Origin: JAJPHT01 sp035526585
GTDB taxonomy: Archaea > Thermoplasmatota > SW-10-69-26 > JACQPN01 > JAJPHT01
NCBI GenBank assembly: GCA_035526585.1
Contig: DATLCC010000124.1
Location: 1-21,208, forward strand
Direction of reading: 5' to 3'
DNA: 21,208 nucleotides
Each line of letters begins with the position of its first letter. Within the stretch, counting starts at the first letter, position 1. The notes beneath the pieces were generated by a model. It was not told where the DNA came from and did not search any database. It saw only the letters and a list, made by a program, of their open reading frames with translations. Positions 6,375-16,200 of this stretch are shown piece after piece. A program made the translations under genes and the position numbers.

Positions 6375-9233
6375 TTATTCGCCTCCGTAGTCGGTGTCGC
6401 CTTCGGTCTCTTCGGAGATCTCGTCGAGCATCGAGCGCGTGAGCTCGACGTCCTCGCGGTCGTACGTGCTCTTGCCGCGCGTCGTGCGCTCGGGGCCGAT
6501 GTCGACGTCCAGGACGTCCTGGATCGCTTCGTTCACGTTCACCGACTTGCCGCGCAGGGAGCGCGTGGGGTCGACGCCGTCCTCGCCGTAGAGGAACTGG
6601 ATGACGGTGCCGGCCGTGTTGCGGACCGTGCCGTCGTATTCGATCTTCAGGTCTTCGAGCGCGTTGATCAGGCGGCGCTGCATATAGCCCGACCTCGAGG
6701 TGCGCACCGCGGTGTCGACGAGGCCTTCGCGGCCACCCATCGCGTGGAAGAAGAACTCGAGCGGCGTGAGGCCGCTCTTGTAGCTCGACTTCACGAACCC
6801 CTTGGCTTCGGCGCCAAGGTCGCCCACCGCAAAGTGGGGGAGCGTGCGGCCGTGGTACCCACGGCTGATGCGCTCGCCACGCACGGCCTGCTGACCGACG
6901 CAACCTGCCATCTGGGAGAGGTTCAGCATCGAGCCTCGGGCGCCCGACTTGGCCATGATGACGGCCGAGTTCTCGAGACCCAGGTGAGAGCCTGCGATCT
7001 TGCCGGCCTTGTCACGCGCCTTGCCGAGCTCCTGCATGATCTGGAGCTCGAGCGTCTCGTCGATGTCGCGGCCGGGGAGCTGCTCGAGGATGCCCTTGTT
7101 GAACGCGTCGACGAGCTTGTTGACGCTCGCGCGGCTGTCCTCGATCATCTGGTCGATCTGGCGCTGCGCCTCGGCGGGGATGTCCTCGTCGTCGATGCCC
7201 GTCGAGAAGCCCATCACCATGATGCCGCCGATCGAGAGCTTCGTGACGCTGTCGATGAACTTGCGCGCGCCGTCGCTGCCGTACTTGCGGATGATCTTGT
7301 TGAGGATCTCGCCCTTGAAGGCGCCGATCGCCTTCTCGTCCACGGGGCCGTGGATGAGCTCGCCGTTCTCGATGACGGTGAGGCCCTGGTATTGGCACTC
7401 GTGCGTCGGGATCCCTTCCTCGGCGCACATGTCGGCCTCGCGCAGCTCCGCCTGGAAGCGGAGGTTGAACCCTTCCGGCAGGATGTGCGAGAAGATCTGC
7501 TTGCCCGTCCACAGTTCCACCGGCGCGACGGCCGGGAGCTTGGGGTTGAGCTTGCGCTGCACGGGATCGACCTTGTCGCCCGCCTTGTACTTGGGCGGGA
7601 AGCGCTTCATGTCGATCTGCATCGTCTTCATCGTGGCGAGGATCCGGAGCACCTGGCCCTTCGTGAAGAGCTGCTCGCGGAACGTCATGATGAACGCGCC
7701 CGTGATCTGGTCGTGGATGGCGCCGATGATGGGGCCGCCAAAGCGCGGCGAGAGGATGTGCTCCTGCACGCGCATCAGGATCTTGGCTTCCGCTCGCGCT
7801 TCCTCGCCCTGGAGGACGTGGAGGTTCATCTCGTCGCCGTCGAAGTCCGCGTTGTAGGGCGGGCAGACGCTGAGGTTGACGCGGAACGTCTTCCACGGCA
7901 TGACCTTGACCTCGTGCGCCATCATCGACATGCGGTGGAGCGAGGGCTGGCGGTTGAAGAGGACGATGTCCCCGTCCATCAGGTGCCTCTCGACGACGAA
8001 GCCGGGCTCGAGGCGCTTTGCGACCTCTTCCGCGTTGAGGTCCGTCACCTTGAGGCGGCGGCCGTCGGCGCGGAGGACGTAGTTGACGCCGGGGAGGTAC
8101 TTCCCGCCGGGGCCGGGCTTCGGGCGGGGGCCGCGGGCGACGAGGTCCTTGACCTCCTCGTAGTTGTACGCCGTGACCTTCACGGGCACGGTGAGCTCGC
8201 GCGCGGCTTCCATGGGCACGCCGACGTCGTTGATGCTGATGTTCGGGTCCGGACTCACGACGGTTCGAGCCGAGAAGTTGACGCGCTTGCCCGAGAGGTT
8301 CGAGCGGAAGCGGCCTTCCTTGCCCTTGAGGCGCTGCGAGAGCGTCTTCAGGGGGCGGCCCGAGCGGTGACGCGCGGGCGGGATGCCCGAGGTCTGGTTG
8401 TCCATGTACGTCGTGATGTGGTACTGGAGCAGCTCCCAGAGGTCTTCGACGATGAGCTGCGGGGCGCCCGCGTCGCGATTCTCCTGGAGGCGCTGGTTGA
8501 TGCGCAGCACGTCGACGAGCTTGTGGGTGAGGTCGTCCTCCGAGCGCTCACCCGATTCGAGCGTGATCGACGGACGCATCGTCACCGGCGGTACGGCGAG
8601 GACCGTGAGGACCATCCATTCCGGGCGCGCGACGATGGGGTTGACCCCCACGAGCGGGAGCTCGTTGTCGGGGATCTTCTCGAGCCATTCGCGGACGTCG
8701 ACAGGGGTAAGCTTGTGGCCGTCCTCGCGGAAGGTCGTGGGCTTCTCGAAGTCGACCTTCTTGGGCGCCTCGCCGCAGTGGGGGCACGCTTCCGTGGGCT
8801 TGGAGGCCTGCTTGACGACCTCCTTCACGAAGTCCTCGTAGCGGTTCATCTCCTGCGCGGGCTTGAGGGCGATCTTCAGCTGCTCCATCTGTTCGCTCGG
8901 GAGCAGGACCTTGCCGCACGCCTTGCAGGTCGAGCGGAGGAGGTTCTTGATGATCTTCGTGAAGCCGACGTGGATGACCGGCATCGCAAGGTCGATGTGG
9001 CCGAAGTGGCCGGGGCAGTCGCCGACCGTGCGGCCGCAGGTCTTGCAGCGCAGGCCCGGCTCGATGACCCCGAGGCGCGGGTCCATGAGACCCATTTCGA
9101 TCGGATATCCGTCGTCATCGTACGTGTCGGCGGTGATGATCTTCGTGGCCGACATCTCGCGGATCTCGACCGGGCTCAGGAGGGCGAACGCGATGCTGCC
9201 GATCTTCTTCGGAGCGTGGGTGATCATGGTCAT
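6375..9233 (-). CDS. rpoA1: RNA polymerase subunit A' (catalytic)
   Basis: A 952-residue protein, the N-terminal part of the archaeal equivalent of bacterial beta'. Clamp zinc ligands C63, C66, C73 and H76 lie in CKTCGRTVGDCPGHFGH; a second zinc site is formed by C103, C106, C150 and C153. The catalytic loop NADFDGDEMNLH puts the Mg-binding aspartates at 463, 465 and 467. The bridge-helix region follows after residue 800 (FFFHAMGGREGLVDTAVRTS). It ends after QFLYGEDGVDP and a short acidic tail, the usual A'/A'' break. No intein is present. A second ATG lies two codons inside the chosen start; both are close behind a GGAGGGAATGAT ribosome-binding sequence in the 15-bp gap after rpoB'. Confidence 0.97.
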   Translation of the reverse strand: MTMITHAPKKIGSIAFALLSPVEIREMSATKIITADTYDDDGYPIEMGLMDPRLGVIEPGLRCKTCGRTVGDCPGHFGHIDLAMPVIHVGFTKIIKNLLRSTCKACGKVLLPSEQMEQLKIALKPAQEMNRYEDFVKEVVKQASKPTEACPHCGEAPKKVDFEKPTTFREDGHKLTPVDVREWLEKIPDNELPLVGVNPIVARPEWMVLTVLAVPPVTMRPSITLESGERSEDDLTHKLVDVLRINQRLQENRDAGAPQLIVEDLWELLQYHITTYMDNQTSGIPPARHRSGRPLKTLSQRLKGKEGRFRSNLSGKRVNFSARTVVSPDPNISINDVGVPMEAARELTVPVKVTAYNYEEVKDLVARGPRPKPGPGGKYLPGVNYVLRADGRRLKVTDLNAEEVAKRLEPGFVVERHLMDGDIVLFNRQPSLHRMSMMAHEVKVMPWKTFRVNLSVCPPYNADFDGDEMNLHVLQGEEARAEAKILMRVQEHILSPRFGGPIIGAIHDQITGAFIMTFREQLFTKGQVLRILATMKTMQIDMKRFPPKYKAGDKVDPVQRKLNPKLPAVAPVELWTGKQIFSHILPEGFNLRFQAELREADMCAEEGIPTHECQYQGLTVIENGELIHGPVDEKAIGAFKGEILNKIIRKYGSDGARKFIDSVTKLSIGGIMVMGFSTGIDDEDIPAEAQRQIDQMIEDSRASVNKLVDAFNKGILEQLPGRDIDETLELQIMQELGKARDKAGKIAGSHLGLENSAVIMAKSGARGSMLNLSQMAGCVGQQAVRGERISRGYHGRTLPHFAVGDLGAEAKGFVKSSYKSGLTPLEFFFHAMGGREGLVDTAVRTSRSGYMQRRLINALEDLKIEYDGTVRNTAGTVIQFLYGEDGVDPTRSLRGKSVNVNEAIQDVLDVDIGPERTTRGKSTYDREDVELTRSMLDEISEETEGDTDYGGE

Positions 9234-9248
9234 GCTATCATTCCCTCC
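9234..9248 (-). promoter_or_regulatory. Shine-Dalgarno of rpoA'
   Basis: The 15-bp gap between the rpoB' stop and the rpoA' ATG reads GGAGGGAATGATAGC on the minus strand. It is a strong match to the archaeal Shine-Dalgarno GGAGGTGAT. Confidence 0.6.
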
Positions 9249-11081
9249 TTACACCAGGTCTTCGAGCTGCAGGCGCGGCGCGACCGTCAGGCTCTTGAGT
9301 TCGTCCAGGAGCAGCTTGAACGCGTACGACATCTCCACGGGGAAGATGTCGGCGTCGTCGCCGCACGTCTTGCAGAGCATGAAGCCGCGACGGTCCTGGT
9401 GGGCTACGTGGCCGCACTTGCGGCAGACGAGCTCGGTGACGCGGTCCGACTCGTCTAGCAGGCGGTCCTTGATGACCATCGCGCTGCCGTGGCCGATGAG
9501 GCAGTCCCGCTCCATCTCGCCGAAGCGGAGGCCACCGTCACGCGCGCGGCCTTCGGTGGGCTGGCGGGTGAGGATCTGGACGGGGCCGCGGCTGCGGGCG
9601 TGCATCTTGCCGGAGACCATGTGGTGCAGCTTCTGGTAGAAGATGACGCCCACGAAGATCTCGGCCTCGATCCGCTCGCCCGTGTGGCCGTCGTAGAGGA
9701 CCTCCTTGCCCGAGTAGTCGAAGCCGTGCTTGAGGAGCGAGTCGCGGATGTTCTGCTCGTCGTCCTTGCCCGTGAAGGGCGTGCCGTCGAGCGTGCGGCC
9801 TTCGGCGGCGCCGACCTTGCCGCCGAGGAGCTCGAGCACGTGCGCGATGGTCATGCGCGACGGGATACCGTGCGGGTTGACGATGAGGTCGGGGACGGCG
9901 CCGGCGCTGTTGAACGGCATGTCCTCGGGGTTCACCACGAGGCCGATGACGCCCTTCTGGCCGTGACGCGACGCGAACTTGTCGCCAAGCTCAGGCACGC
10001 GAAGGTCGCGGACCTTGACCTTCACGAGGCGGCTGCCGTTGGACGACTCCGTGAACATGACAGAGTCGACGACGCCGTTCTCGCCGTGGCGCACGGTGAC
10101 CGACGTCTCGCGGCGCTTCTGCGGCGTGAGGAAGTCGGACGGCTCTTCGAGGAAGCGTGGGGGCGAGGTCTTGCCGATGAGCACGTCGCCGGACTTGACG
10201 TCGGCTTCGGGCGCGATGAGCCCGTCCTCGCCGAGGTTCGTGTACGCGTCCTCGGAGCGGGCGCCCTTGACCTCGGGCGAGGGGATCTCGAAGTGGTCTT
10301 CCTGGCCACCGGGGTACCTTCGTTCTTCCGAAGCGTAGGTCCGGAAGAACGACGAGCGACCCAGGCCGCGGTCGATCGCGGCGCGGTTCATGATGATCGC
10401 GTCTTCCATGTTGTAGCCATGGTACGAGATGACGGCGACGACCATGTTCTGGCCCGACGGGCGGCGGTCGAAGTGGACGTACTTCATCGAGTGCGTCTGC
10501 GTCATCGGCTGCTGCGGGTAGTGCATCAGGTGGCCGCGGGTCTCGGGGCGGATGCGGTAGTTGGACTGGCCGAACCCGAGGCTCTGCTTGCCCATGCCTG
10601 CGCCCATCGTCACGCGCGGAGCCGAGTTGTGCTCCGGGTAGACGACGATGCCGGAGGCGATCCCGAGGATGACCATCGGGTCGACCTCCATGTGCGTCGG
10701 GGGCGAGGGCGTGCGGTGGGCCTGGAAGTCCTGCCACTTGGCGTGGAGGTCCTTCTCGTCGAGGGCGATGAAGAGGTTCTCTTCCTCTTCCGCGTCGATG
10801 TACTCGACGACGCCTTCGCGCAGGAGGTCGGACCACGTCATGCGGCCCTCCTTCAGGTCGCGCAGGTGCTCCTCGGAGACGAGGGGGCGACCTTCGCGGC
10901 AGACGGTGAGCGGGCGGCGGGCGCGGCCGGCGTCGCAGTTGACGATGACGTCGTTCGTGGCCTCGTCGTAGCGGACGTTGACCTCGCTCGTGAGGAGGCC
11001 CTGGCGGCGGCGGGCCCGGAGCTTCTCGACGAGCTCGCGGGGGTTGTCGTGCAGGCCCGCAAGGTCGCCGTTCACGAACAC
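9249..11081 (-). CDS. rpoB1: RNA polymerase subunit B' (C-terminal half of split B)
   Basis: A 610-residue protein from the GTG start at 11081, covering the hybrid-binding and C-terminal parts of the second-largest subunit. Recognisable blocks are PEHNSAPRVTMGAGMGKQ, SYHGYNMEDAIIMNRAAIDRG, GDKFASRHGQKGVIG, PHGIPSRMTIAHVLELLGGK and RFGEMERDCLIGHGSA. The C-terminal zinc ribbon uses C553, C556, C570 and C573. The same frame remains open upstream of the GTG and encodes a plausible extra stretch IPDQHIEGAR preceded by TGATATC, the same bases found just before the rpoB'' ATG. The true start may therefore be an ATA codon at 11109-11111. The start is uncertain; the identity is not. Confidence 0.95.
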   Translation of the reverse strand: MFVNGDLAGLHDNPRELVEKLRARRRQGLLTSEVNVRYDEATNDVIVNCDAGRARRPLTVCREGRPLVSEEHLRDLKEGRMTWSDLLREGVVEYIDAEEEENLFIALDEKDLHAKWQDFQAHRTPSPPTHMEVDPMVILGIASGIVVYPEHNSAPRVTMGAGMGKQSLGFGQSNYRIRPETRGHLMHYPQQPMTQTHSMKYVHFDRRPSGQNMVVAVISYHGYNMEDAIIMNRAAIDRGLGRSSFFRTYASEERRYPGGQEDHFEIPSPEVKGARSEDAYTNLGEDGLIAPEADVKSGDVLIGKTSPPRFLEEPSDFLTPQKRRETSVTVRHGENGVVDSVMFTESSNGSRLVKVKVRDLRVPELGDKFASRHGQKGVIGLVVNPEDMPFNSAGAVPDLIVNPHGIPSRMTIAHVLELLGGKVGAAEGRTLDGTPFTGKDDEQNIRDSLLKHGFDYSGKEVLYDGHTGERIEAEIFVGVIFYQKLHHMVSGKMHARSRGPVQILTRQPTEGRARDGGLRFGEMERDCLIGHGSAMVIKDRLLDESDRVTELVCRKCGHVAHQDRRGFMLCKTCGDDADIFPVEMSYAFKLLLDELKSLTVAPRLQLEDLV

Positions 11082-11115
11082 GCGCGCGCCTTCGATGTGC
11101 TGATCAGGTATGATA

Positions 11116-12687
11116 TCAGGCCCCCAGCTCGATGTCCTTGCTGTGAATTTCCTGGACGCCGAGGTCGCGCACGGTCTGCAGGACCTCCTTGTCGTCGTAG
11201 CCCTCGCTGATCTCCGTCATGAGGGCCATGTTCTTCACGAGGCCGCAGTTGGGCCCTTCGGGCGTCTCGCCCGGGCACAGGCGGCCCCACTGCGTCGCGT
11301 GCAGGTCGCGCGCCTCGAAGTGAGGCTGCGAGCGCGTGAGCGGCGAGATGATGCGGCGCAGGTGGGAGAGCGTCGCGAGGTTCGACGTGCGGTCGAGGAG
11401 CTGCGAGACGCCGGCGCGGCCGCCGACCCAGTTGCCCGTCGCGAGCGCGTGCAGCAGGCGCTGCGAGAGCACGTCGCTGCGGACCGCAGTGCTGACCTTG
11501 AGCTCGCGGTTGCGGCTGTGCGCCCGTTCCAGCTGATACTTCAGATCCTTGACCAGCCCGGTGAAGGCGACGCGGAAGAGGTCCTCCATGAGGTCGCCCG
11601 CGAGCTTCAGGCGCTTGTTGGCGTAGTGGTCCTTGTCGTCCGGCTCCGCGTGGCCGATCGCGAGCTCCAAGACGCTGCGCGCCATGCGGCCGAGGAAGAT
11701 GGCCTTCTTCATGCGGTCGTCGGGGTCGTTGCCCAGGTGCGGGAGAAGCGAGCGGTCCATGAGGGACTCGACACGCTTGATGCGGTACTCCTTGGCCTGG
11801 CCGCCCGCGAGCTTCTTGCCTAGGAAGGCGACGGCCTCCTCGCGGTTCGAGACGCCGTACTCGTTGACGCTGTCCTCGATGTTCGAGAGGACGAAGGGCA
11901 TCATCTCGGGGTCCGTGACGATGGCGTTCATGACGTCCTCGTCGCTCTCCATGCCGAGCGCGCGCAGTAGCACCACGAGGGGAAGCTGGCCCGACGCCGC
12001 GGGGACGCTCACCATGAGCGTCGCGTCCTTCTTCATCTCGACGATGACGAGCGCGCGGTAGCCCTCGCGCTGCGAGAACACCTTCGCGACGGGCACGTCG
12101 CGGCCGTAGCGCTTGTTGAACTCGACCATCACGCGGTTCGGGGCGAGGTCCTCGAGCGAGATGAGGACGCGCTCCGTGCCGTTGATGATGAAGTAGCCGC
12201 CGATGTCCATCGGGTCCTCCTGGAGCTCGATGAGGCGGCGGTAGTATTCCTCGGGCGTGAAGATCGTGCCCTCGTGGCGCTCGAGGTTCTCCTTGGTGAT
12301 GTTGCACTTCGCCGACTTCACCATGATCGGCATGTCGCCGATGCGGACCTCTTCGGGCTCGTGCTCGACGCCTTCGATGATGGGGATGAACTCGAGGTAC
12401 ATCGGCGCTTCGTACGTCAGGTTGCGCAGGCGCGCTTCCATCGGGGTGAGGAGGCGGGTGGAGCCGTCGGCTTCCTTGACAAGCGGGTTGCCCACGCGGA
12501 TCTTCCCGAGCTTGACCTCGTACCCTTCGATATCAGTGGTGATGGTGCCGCGCTCGGCCTCATCGTCGCCGACCTTGATCTTGTCGATGATGTCCTGCAA
12601 CCAGTAGTTGCTGAAATCATTGTACGACATGATGTGGTGGTTGGCGAGGGAGCGCTCACGGTAGAAGGCATCGACAAGTTCTCGCAT
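11116..12687 (-). CDS. rpoB2: RNA polymerase subunit B'' (N-terminal half of split B)
   Basis: A 523-residue protein starting MRELVDAFYRERSLANHHI. It forms the protrusion, lobe and first fork parts of the second-largest subunit. Diagnostic stretches are MYLEFIPIIEG, GGYFIINGTERVLISLEDLAPN, FEARDLHATQWGRLCPGETP and EGPNCGLVKNMALMTEI close to the C-terminus, exactly where B'' ends in split-B archaea. The ATG at 12685-12687 is preceded by GGAGTGATATC, which fits the archaeal Shine-Dalgarno; the open frame runs further upstream in unlikely Arg/Ser-rich sequence. Its stop is 34 bp from the annotated GTG of rpoB', or only 4 bp from the proposed ATA start. Confidence 0.96.
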   Translation of the reverse strand: MRELVDAFYRERSLANHHIMSYNDFSNYWLQDIIDKIKVGDDEAERGTITTDIEGYEVKLGKIRVGNPLVKEADGSTRLLTPMEARLRNLTYEAPMYLEFIPIIEGVEHEPEEVRIGDMPIMVKSAKCNITKENLERHEGTIFTPEEYYRRLIELQEDPMDIGGYFIINGTERVLISLEDLAPNRVMVEFNKRYGRDVPVAKVFSQREGYRALVIVEMKKDATLMVSVPAASGQLPLVVLLRALGMESDEDVMNAIVTDPEMMPFVLSNIEDSVNEYGVSNREEAVAFLGKKLAGGQAKEYRIKRVESLMDRSLLPHLGNDPDDRMKKAIFLGRMARSVLELAIGHAEPDDKDHYANKRLKLAGDLMEDLFRVAFTGLVKDLKYQLERAHSRNRELKVSTAVRSDVLSQRLLHALATGNWVGGRAGVSQLLDRTSNLATLSHLRRIISPLTRSQPHFEARDLHATQWGRLCPGETPEGPNCGLVKNMALMTEISEGYDDKEVLQTVRDLGVQEIHSKDIELGA

Positions 12688-12698
12688 GATATCACTCC
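12688..12698 (-). promoter_or_regulatory. Shine-Dalgarno deciding the rpoB'' start
   Basis: GGAGTGATATC lies directly before the ATG on the minus strand and overlaps the rpoH stop codon (TGA), pointing to coupled translation of rpoH and rpoB''. Confidence 0.55.
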
Positions 12699-12931
12699 AC
12701 GACGTAGCGGTAGGCCACGTGCTCGCCCGCGGTCGGGCTCTTTCGCTTGATCTTGATGATGTTGCCAGGCTTCGCGCGGACGGCGCGGGCGACCGCATCG
12801 TTGGCGAAGATCTTGGGCAGCTGGTCCGGGGTGGTCCCGTACTTTTCGAGGATGCCGCGGGCTTCCTCATCGGAGAGGACCTCGTGGCGCGGCACAAGAT
12901 CGTGTTTCATGACGTCGAACGCTTTCGGCAC
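12692..12931 (-). CDS. rpoH: RNA polymerase subunit H
   Basis: A 79-residue protein, the family's standard size and equivalent to the C-terminal domain of eukaryotic RPB5. The block KHDLVPRHEVLSDEEARGIL, then YGTTPDQLPKIF, and the C-terminal KIKRKSPTAGEHVAYRYVVE are the family hallmarks. The start is taken as GTG 12929-12931, giving (M)PKAFDVMKHDLVP, because this matches the usual N-terminal length and a GGAGG lies upstream; the internal ATG 7 codons later is less likely. It leads the polymerase run and overlaps the rpoB'' ribosome-binding site. No clear TATA box is visible in the 62 bp between it and the tRNA gene, so it may be read through from the tRNA promoter. Confidence 0.94.
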   Translation of the reverse strand: MPKAFDVMKHDLVPRHEVLSDEEARGILEKYGTTPDQLPKIFANDAVARAVRAKPGNIIKIKRKSPTAGEHVAYRYVVE

Positions 12932-12993
12932 GGTCTCCACTCCTCCATCTCTACCTCTAGGGCGCCATCGCAGAGCGCGGGCCTCGAACCGAG

Positions 12994-13067
12994 CGGGCTT
13001 GGAGGGATTCGAACCCCCGACCATCCGGTTAAAAGCCGGACGCTCTACCTAGCTAAGCTACAAGCCC
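12994..13067 (-). tRNA. tRNA-Lys (anticodon UUU)
   Basis: All four stems form on the minus strand. The acceptor GGGCTTG (13067-13061) pairs with CAAGCCC. The D arm is GCTT / GAGC. The anticodon arm TCCGG-CTTTTAA-CCGGA gives anticodon TTT. A T arm with loop TTCGAAT and a G discriminator follow. It totals 74 nt, has no intron and no encoded CCA. It lies 62 bp upstream of rpoH on the same strand. Confidence 0.95.
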
Positions 13068-13129
13068 TCCTGGAAATGCTGCGGCATGGGTACGGCAACC
13101 AAGGACAGCACGGTGCTCTCGCGCGATGG

Positions 13130-13147
13130 CGACCCCTGAGGGGGGTC
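13130..13147. other. Short GC hairpin upstream of the kinase gene
   Basis: GACCCC and GGGGTC face each other across a 5-6 base loop within the 156-bp gap between the tRNA gene and the histidine kinase gene. Its role is unknown. Confidence 0.3.
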
Positions 13148-13170
13148 TGAGCGCGGCGATGCGCCACCCC

Positions 13171-13180
13171 CTATTTGAAG
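13171..13180 (+). promoter_or_regulatory. Possible TATA box of the histidine kinase gene
   Basis: CTATTTGAAG is the only AT-rich stretch upstream. It is centred about 49 bp before the ATG, predicting a leader of roughly 20-25 nt. It is a weak match to box A. Confidence 0.3.
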
Positions 13181-13223
13181 CTTAGCTACGCCTAGGCGGT
13201 CAGCCGCGCTAGGCCCAGGCCTT

Positions 13224-16200
13224 ATGATGACCCAGCGTTTCCCTCAGAGCGTGGCTCAGGCAGGAGGCCCGACCTTCGCGGATTCGCTCGCCCGCGGCTC
13301 GCCGGAGCCCGTCCTCAGCGTGACGCCGAGCGGTCGCGTGCTCAGCTGGACGCGGCGCGCGGAGATGGCGTTCGGCTACTCGCGCGCGGAAGCGATCGGC
13401 CGGCAGATCCTCACGCTCGTCGTGCCGCCCGAAGGCGTGGAGGATCTCCAGCGCGCGATGTCCGAGGCGCTCGCGGACGGCGCGGCGCGATGCAGCACGA
13501 TGCGTCGCCGCAAGGATGGCGGCGTCCTCCCGATCCTCGAGATGCGCCTCGAGCGCCGCGGCGAAGGCAACGACCGCTCCATCGTGTTCTATGCTGGGCG
13601 CGACGCGTCCGACGCGACCCTCCTCGTCATCGAGCCTCCGCGCGGCGAAGAGGTCACGATCGTCCCGCTCATCGAAGCGCCGCGCGGCCTCGACGCCCTC
13701 TGGCGCGAGGCGCACGACGCGCTCTCCGCATCCTTCGCGGCGACCGTGATGCTGCAGCGGCTCACGACGATCCTCGTGCCGCGCTTCGCGGACTGGGTCG
13801 CCGCCGACCTCCTCGATTGGGCCGGCCCCGCGCGCCGCGTCGCGTCTGCGCACCGGGAGGCGTCGCTGCAGCCTCTCCTCGACGCGAGCGGCATCGGCAG
13901 CGAGGACACTCCCCCGCCCCTTTCGTCGCTGCGCGTGCTGCGAAGCGCGCAGCCCATCCTGCAGCCCACCGCGCGGCCCATCGATCCGGCGGATCCCGAC
14001 GCGCTGCGGCGCCTGGGGAACGGCGCGCACCTCGTCCTTCCGCTCCTCGGGCGCACGCGGCTCCTGGGCGCGATGACGTTCGTGCGCACCACGCGCGACT
14101 TCGCCGAGATCGACGTCGCGTGGTGCCGCGAGCTCGTGCGCCGCGCCGCGCTCGAGATCGAGAACGCTCTGCTCGCCGACCAGGTGCAGCGCCTGCGGGA
14201 GACCACGCGCCACGCGACCGAGCGCGCGAAGCAGCTCACGGCCCTCTCCAGCGCGCTCTCCGAGGCGCTGACACCCGCGCAGGTCACGAGCGAAGCCGTG
14301 CGGCACGCGCGCGAGGCGCTGGGCGCCAGCGGCGGCGCCATCGCGATGCTCTCCACGGACCACGCGACCTTCGAGGTCACGGCGCTCGTGGACGAGGCGG
14401 AAGCGCTCTCGAACGGGACCCTGCGCTTCCCGATCCACGCGAACTTCCCGCTCGCCGACGCCGCGCGCTCGGGCGACCCCGTCCTCCTCGAGCAGCTCCT
14501 CTCGGGCGCGCCGCGCTACTCGTACCTCGCGCAGGCGAAGCGACCGCACCGCGCCCTCGCCGCCGTGCCCCTCGTGGTCGACGGGCGGCACGTGGGCGCG
14601 CTCGGCCTCGTCTTCCCCGAGCGGCGCTCGTTCAGCCTGGATGACGTCGAGTTCATGCGCAGCCTCGCGCGCCACGCGGCCGACGCTCTCGAGCGCGCGC
14701 GCCTCTACGGCGCCGAGCGCTCCGCGCGAGCGCAGGCCGACGCCGAGGCGCGCAGGAGCGCGTTCCTCGCCGACGCGAGCCGCATCCTCGCCTCCTCGTT
14801 CGACTACCGCGCGACGCTCGAGTCCACCGCGCGCCTCTGCGTCCCCGCGTTCGGCGACTGGTGCGCCGTCTATCTGCGGGAGAAGGACGGAAGCATCCGC
14901 CCCGTCGCCGTCGTCCACCCCGACGCGACGCGCGCGCCCCTCGCGCGCGAGCTCCTCTGGCGCCCCGGCCCCGATCCCGCCGAGCACGGTGGCGTCGCGA
15001 AGGTGCTCCGGACCGGGAAGCCCGAGGTCCTCGAGAACGTGCCCGACGCGATGCTCGCGACGCTCGTGCACGACCCCGAGACGCGCCGCATCATGCGGGA
15101 GCTTGGCGTCGTGTCGCAGGTCGCGCTGCCGCTCGTCGCGCGCGGCCGCACGCTGGGCGCCATCGCGCTCTCCAGCGCGACGCACCGCCGCCTCGCGCCC
15201 GCCGACCTCCACCTCGTCGAGGAGCTGGCGCGCCGCGCCGCCTTCGCGGTCGACAACGCGCGCCTCTACCACGAGGTCGAGGACGCGTACCGTCGCAAGG
15301 AAGAGTCGGTCGCGGCCCTGCGCGAGAGCGAAGAACGATATCGTCTCCTCGTGGACGGCGCGCCCGACTACGCGCTCTTTCTCCTCGACACCGAAGGGCG
15401 CGTCGCGAGCTGGAACGCCGGCGCCGAGCGCCTCCTGGGCTACAAGGCCGAGGAGATCGTCGGCAAGGACACGCACCTGTTCTACACGGAGGAGGACCTC
15501 GCCGCGAACATCCCGGCGAAGGAGATCGCGGACGCGCAAGCGTTCGGCCGCGCCGAGCAGGAAGGATGGCGCATCCGCAAGGACGGCACCCGCTACTGGG
15601 CGAGCATCGTGGTCACGGCCCTCAAGGACGACAAGGGCAACGTCCGCGGCTACTCGAAGCTCCACCGCGACGTCACCGAACGCCGCCGCGCCAGGGAGGA
15701 GCTCGACCTCGCGCGCCAGCGCGTCGCGCAGCACGAGAAGCTCTCCACGATGGGTACGCTCGTCTCCGGCGTCGCGCACGAGATCCGCACGCCGCTCACC
15801 GCGATCGCGAACAGCATCCACCTCATCCGCCTGCTCTCCGACCGCGGCAGCGTCGCGCCCGACGCGCTCAAGCGGCACACGAGCCTCGCGCTCGAAGGCG
15901 TGGACCGCATCAACGCGCTCGTGCAGGATCTGCGCCGCTTCAAGCGCGTCGACTCGTCCGGCCGCGCGCCGACCTCGCTCGACACCGTGGTGGAAGAGGC
16001 GCTCACGCTCTTTCGTGCCGCGCACCGCGGCCGCATCGAGGTCATCGCCGACCTGCAGCCGACACCCCTCGTCGAGGTCGACCGCGCGCAGCTCCAGCAG
16101 ATCGTCCTGAACCTCCTCCAGAACGCGAGCGAGGCGATGCCGCACGGCGGCGCCGTCGAGCTGCGCACCGGCCCGGGCAAGGGAGGCGCGGCGTGCGTCA

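Noticed and set aside
5949..9458. Very long open frame on the plus strand antisense to rpoA'/rpoA''
   Set aside because: The minus strand encodes unmistakable polymerase subunits here. The antisense frame is open only because GC-rich codons rarely make stops, and its Arg/Leu/Asp/Val-rich product has no domain.
11079..11118. Frameshift splitting a single rpoB gene
   Set aside because: The break falls at the standard B''/B' boundary known from many euryarchaea, so a true gene split is the better reading.
4076..12687. Inteins in the polymerase subunits
   Set aside because: The conserved blocks are uninterrupted and lengths are explained by the A'' extension; no splicing motifs were seen.
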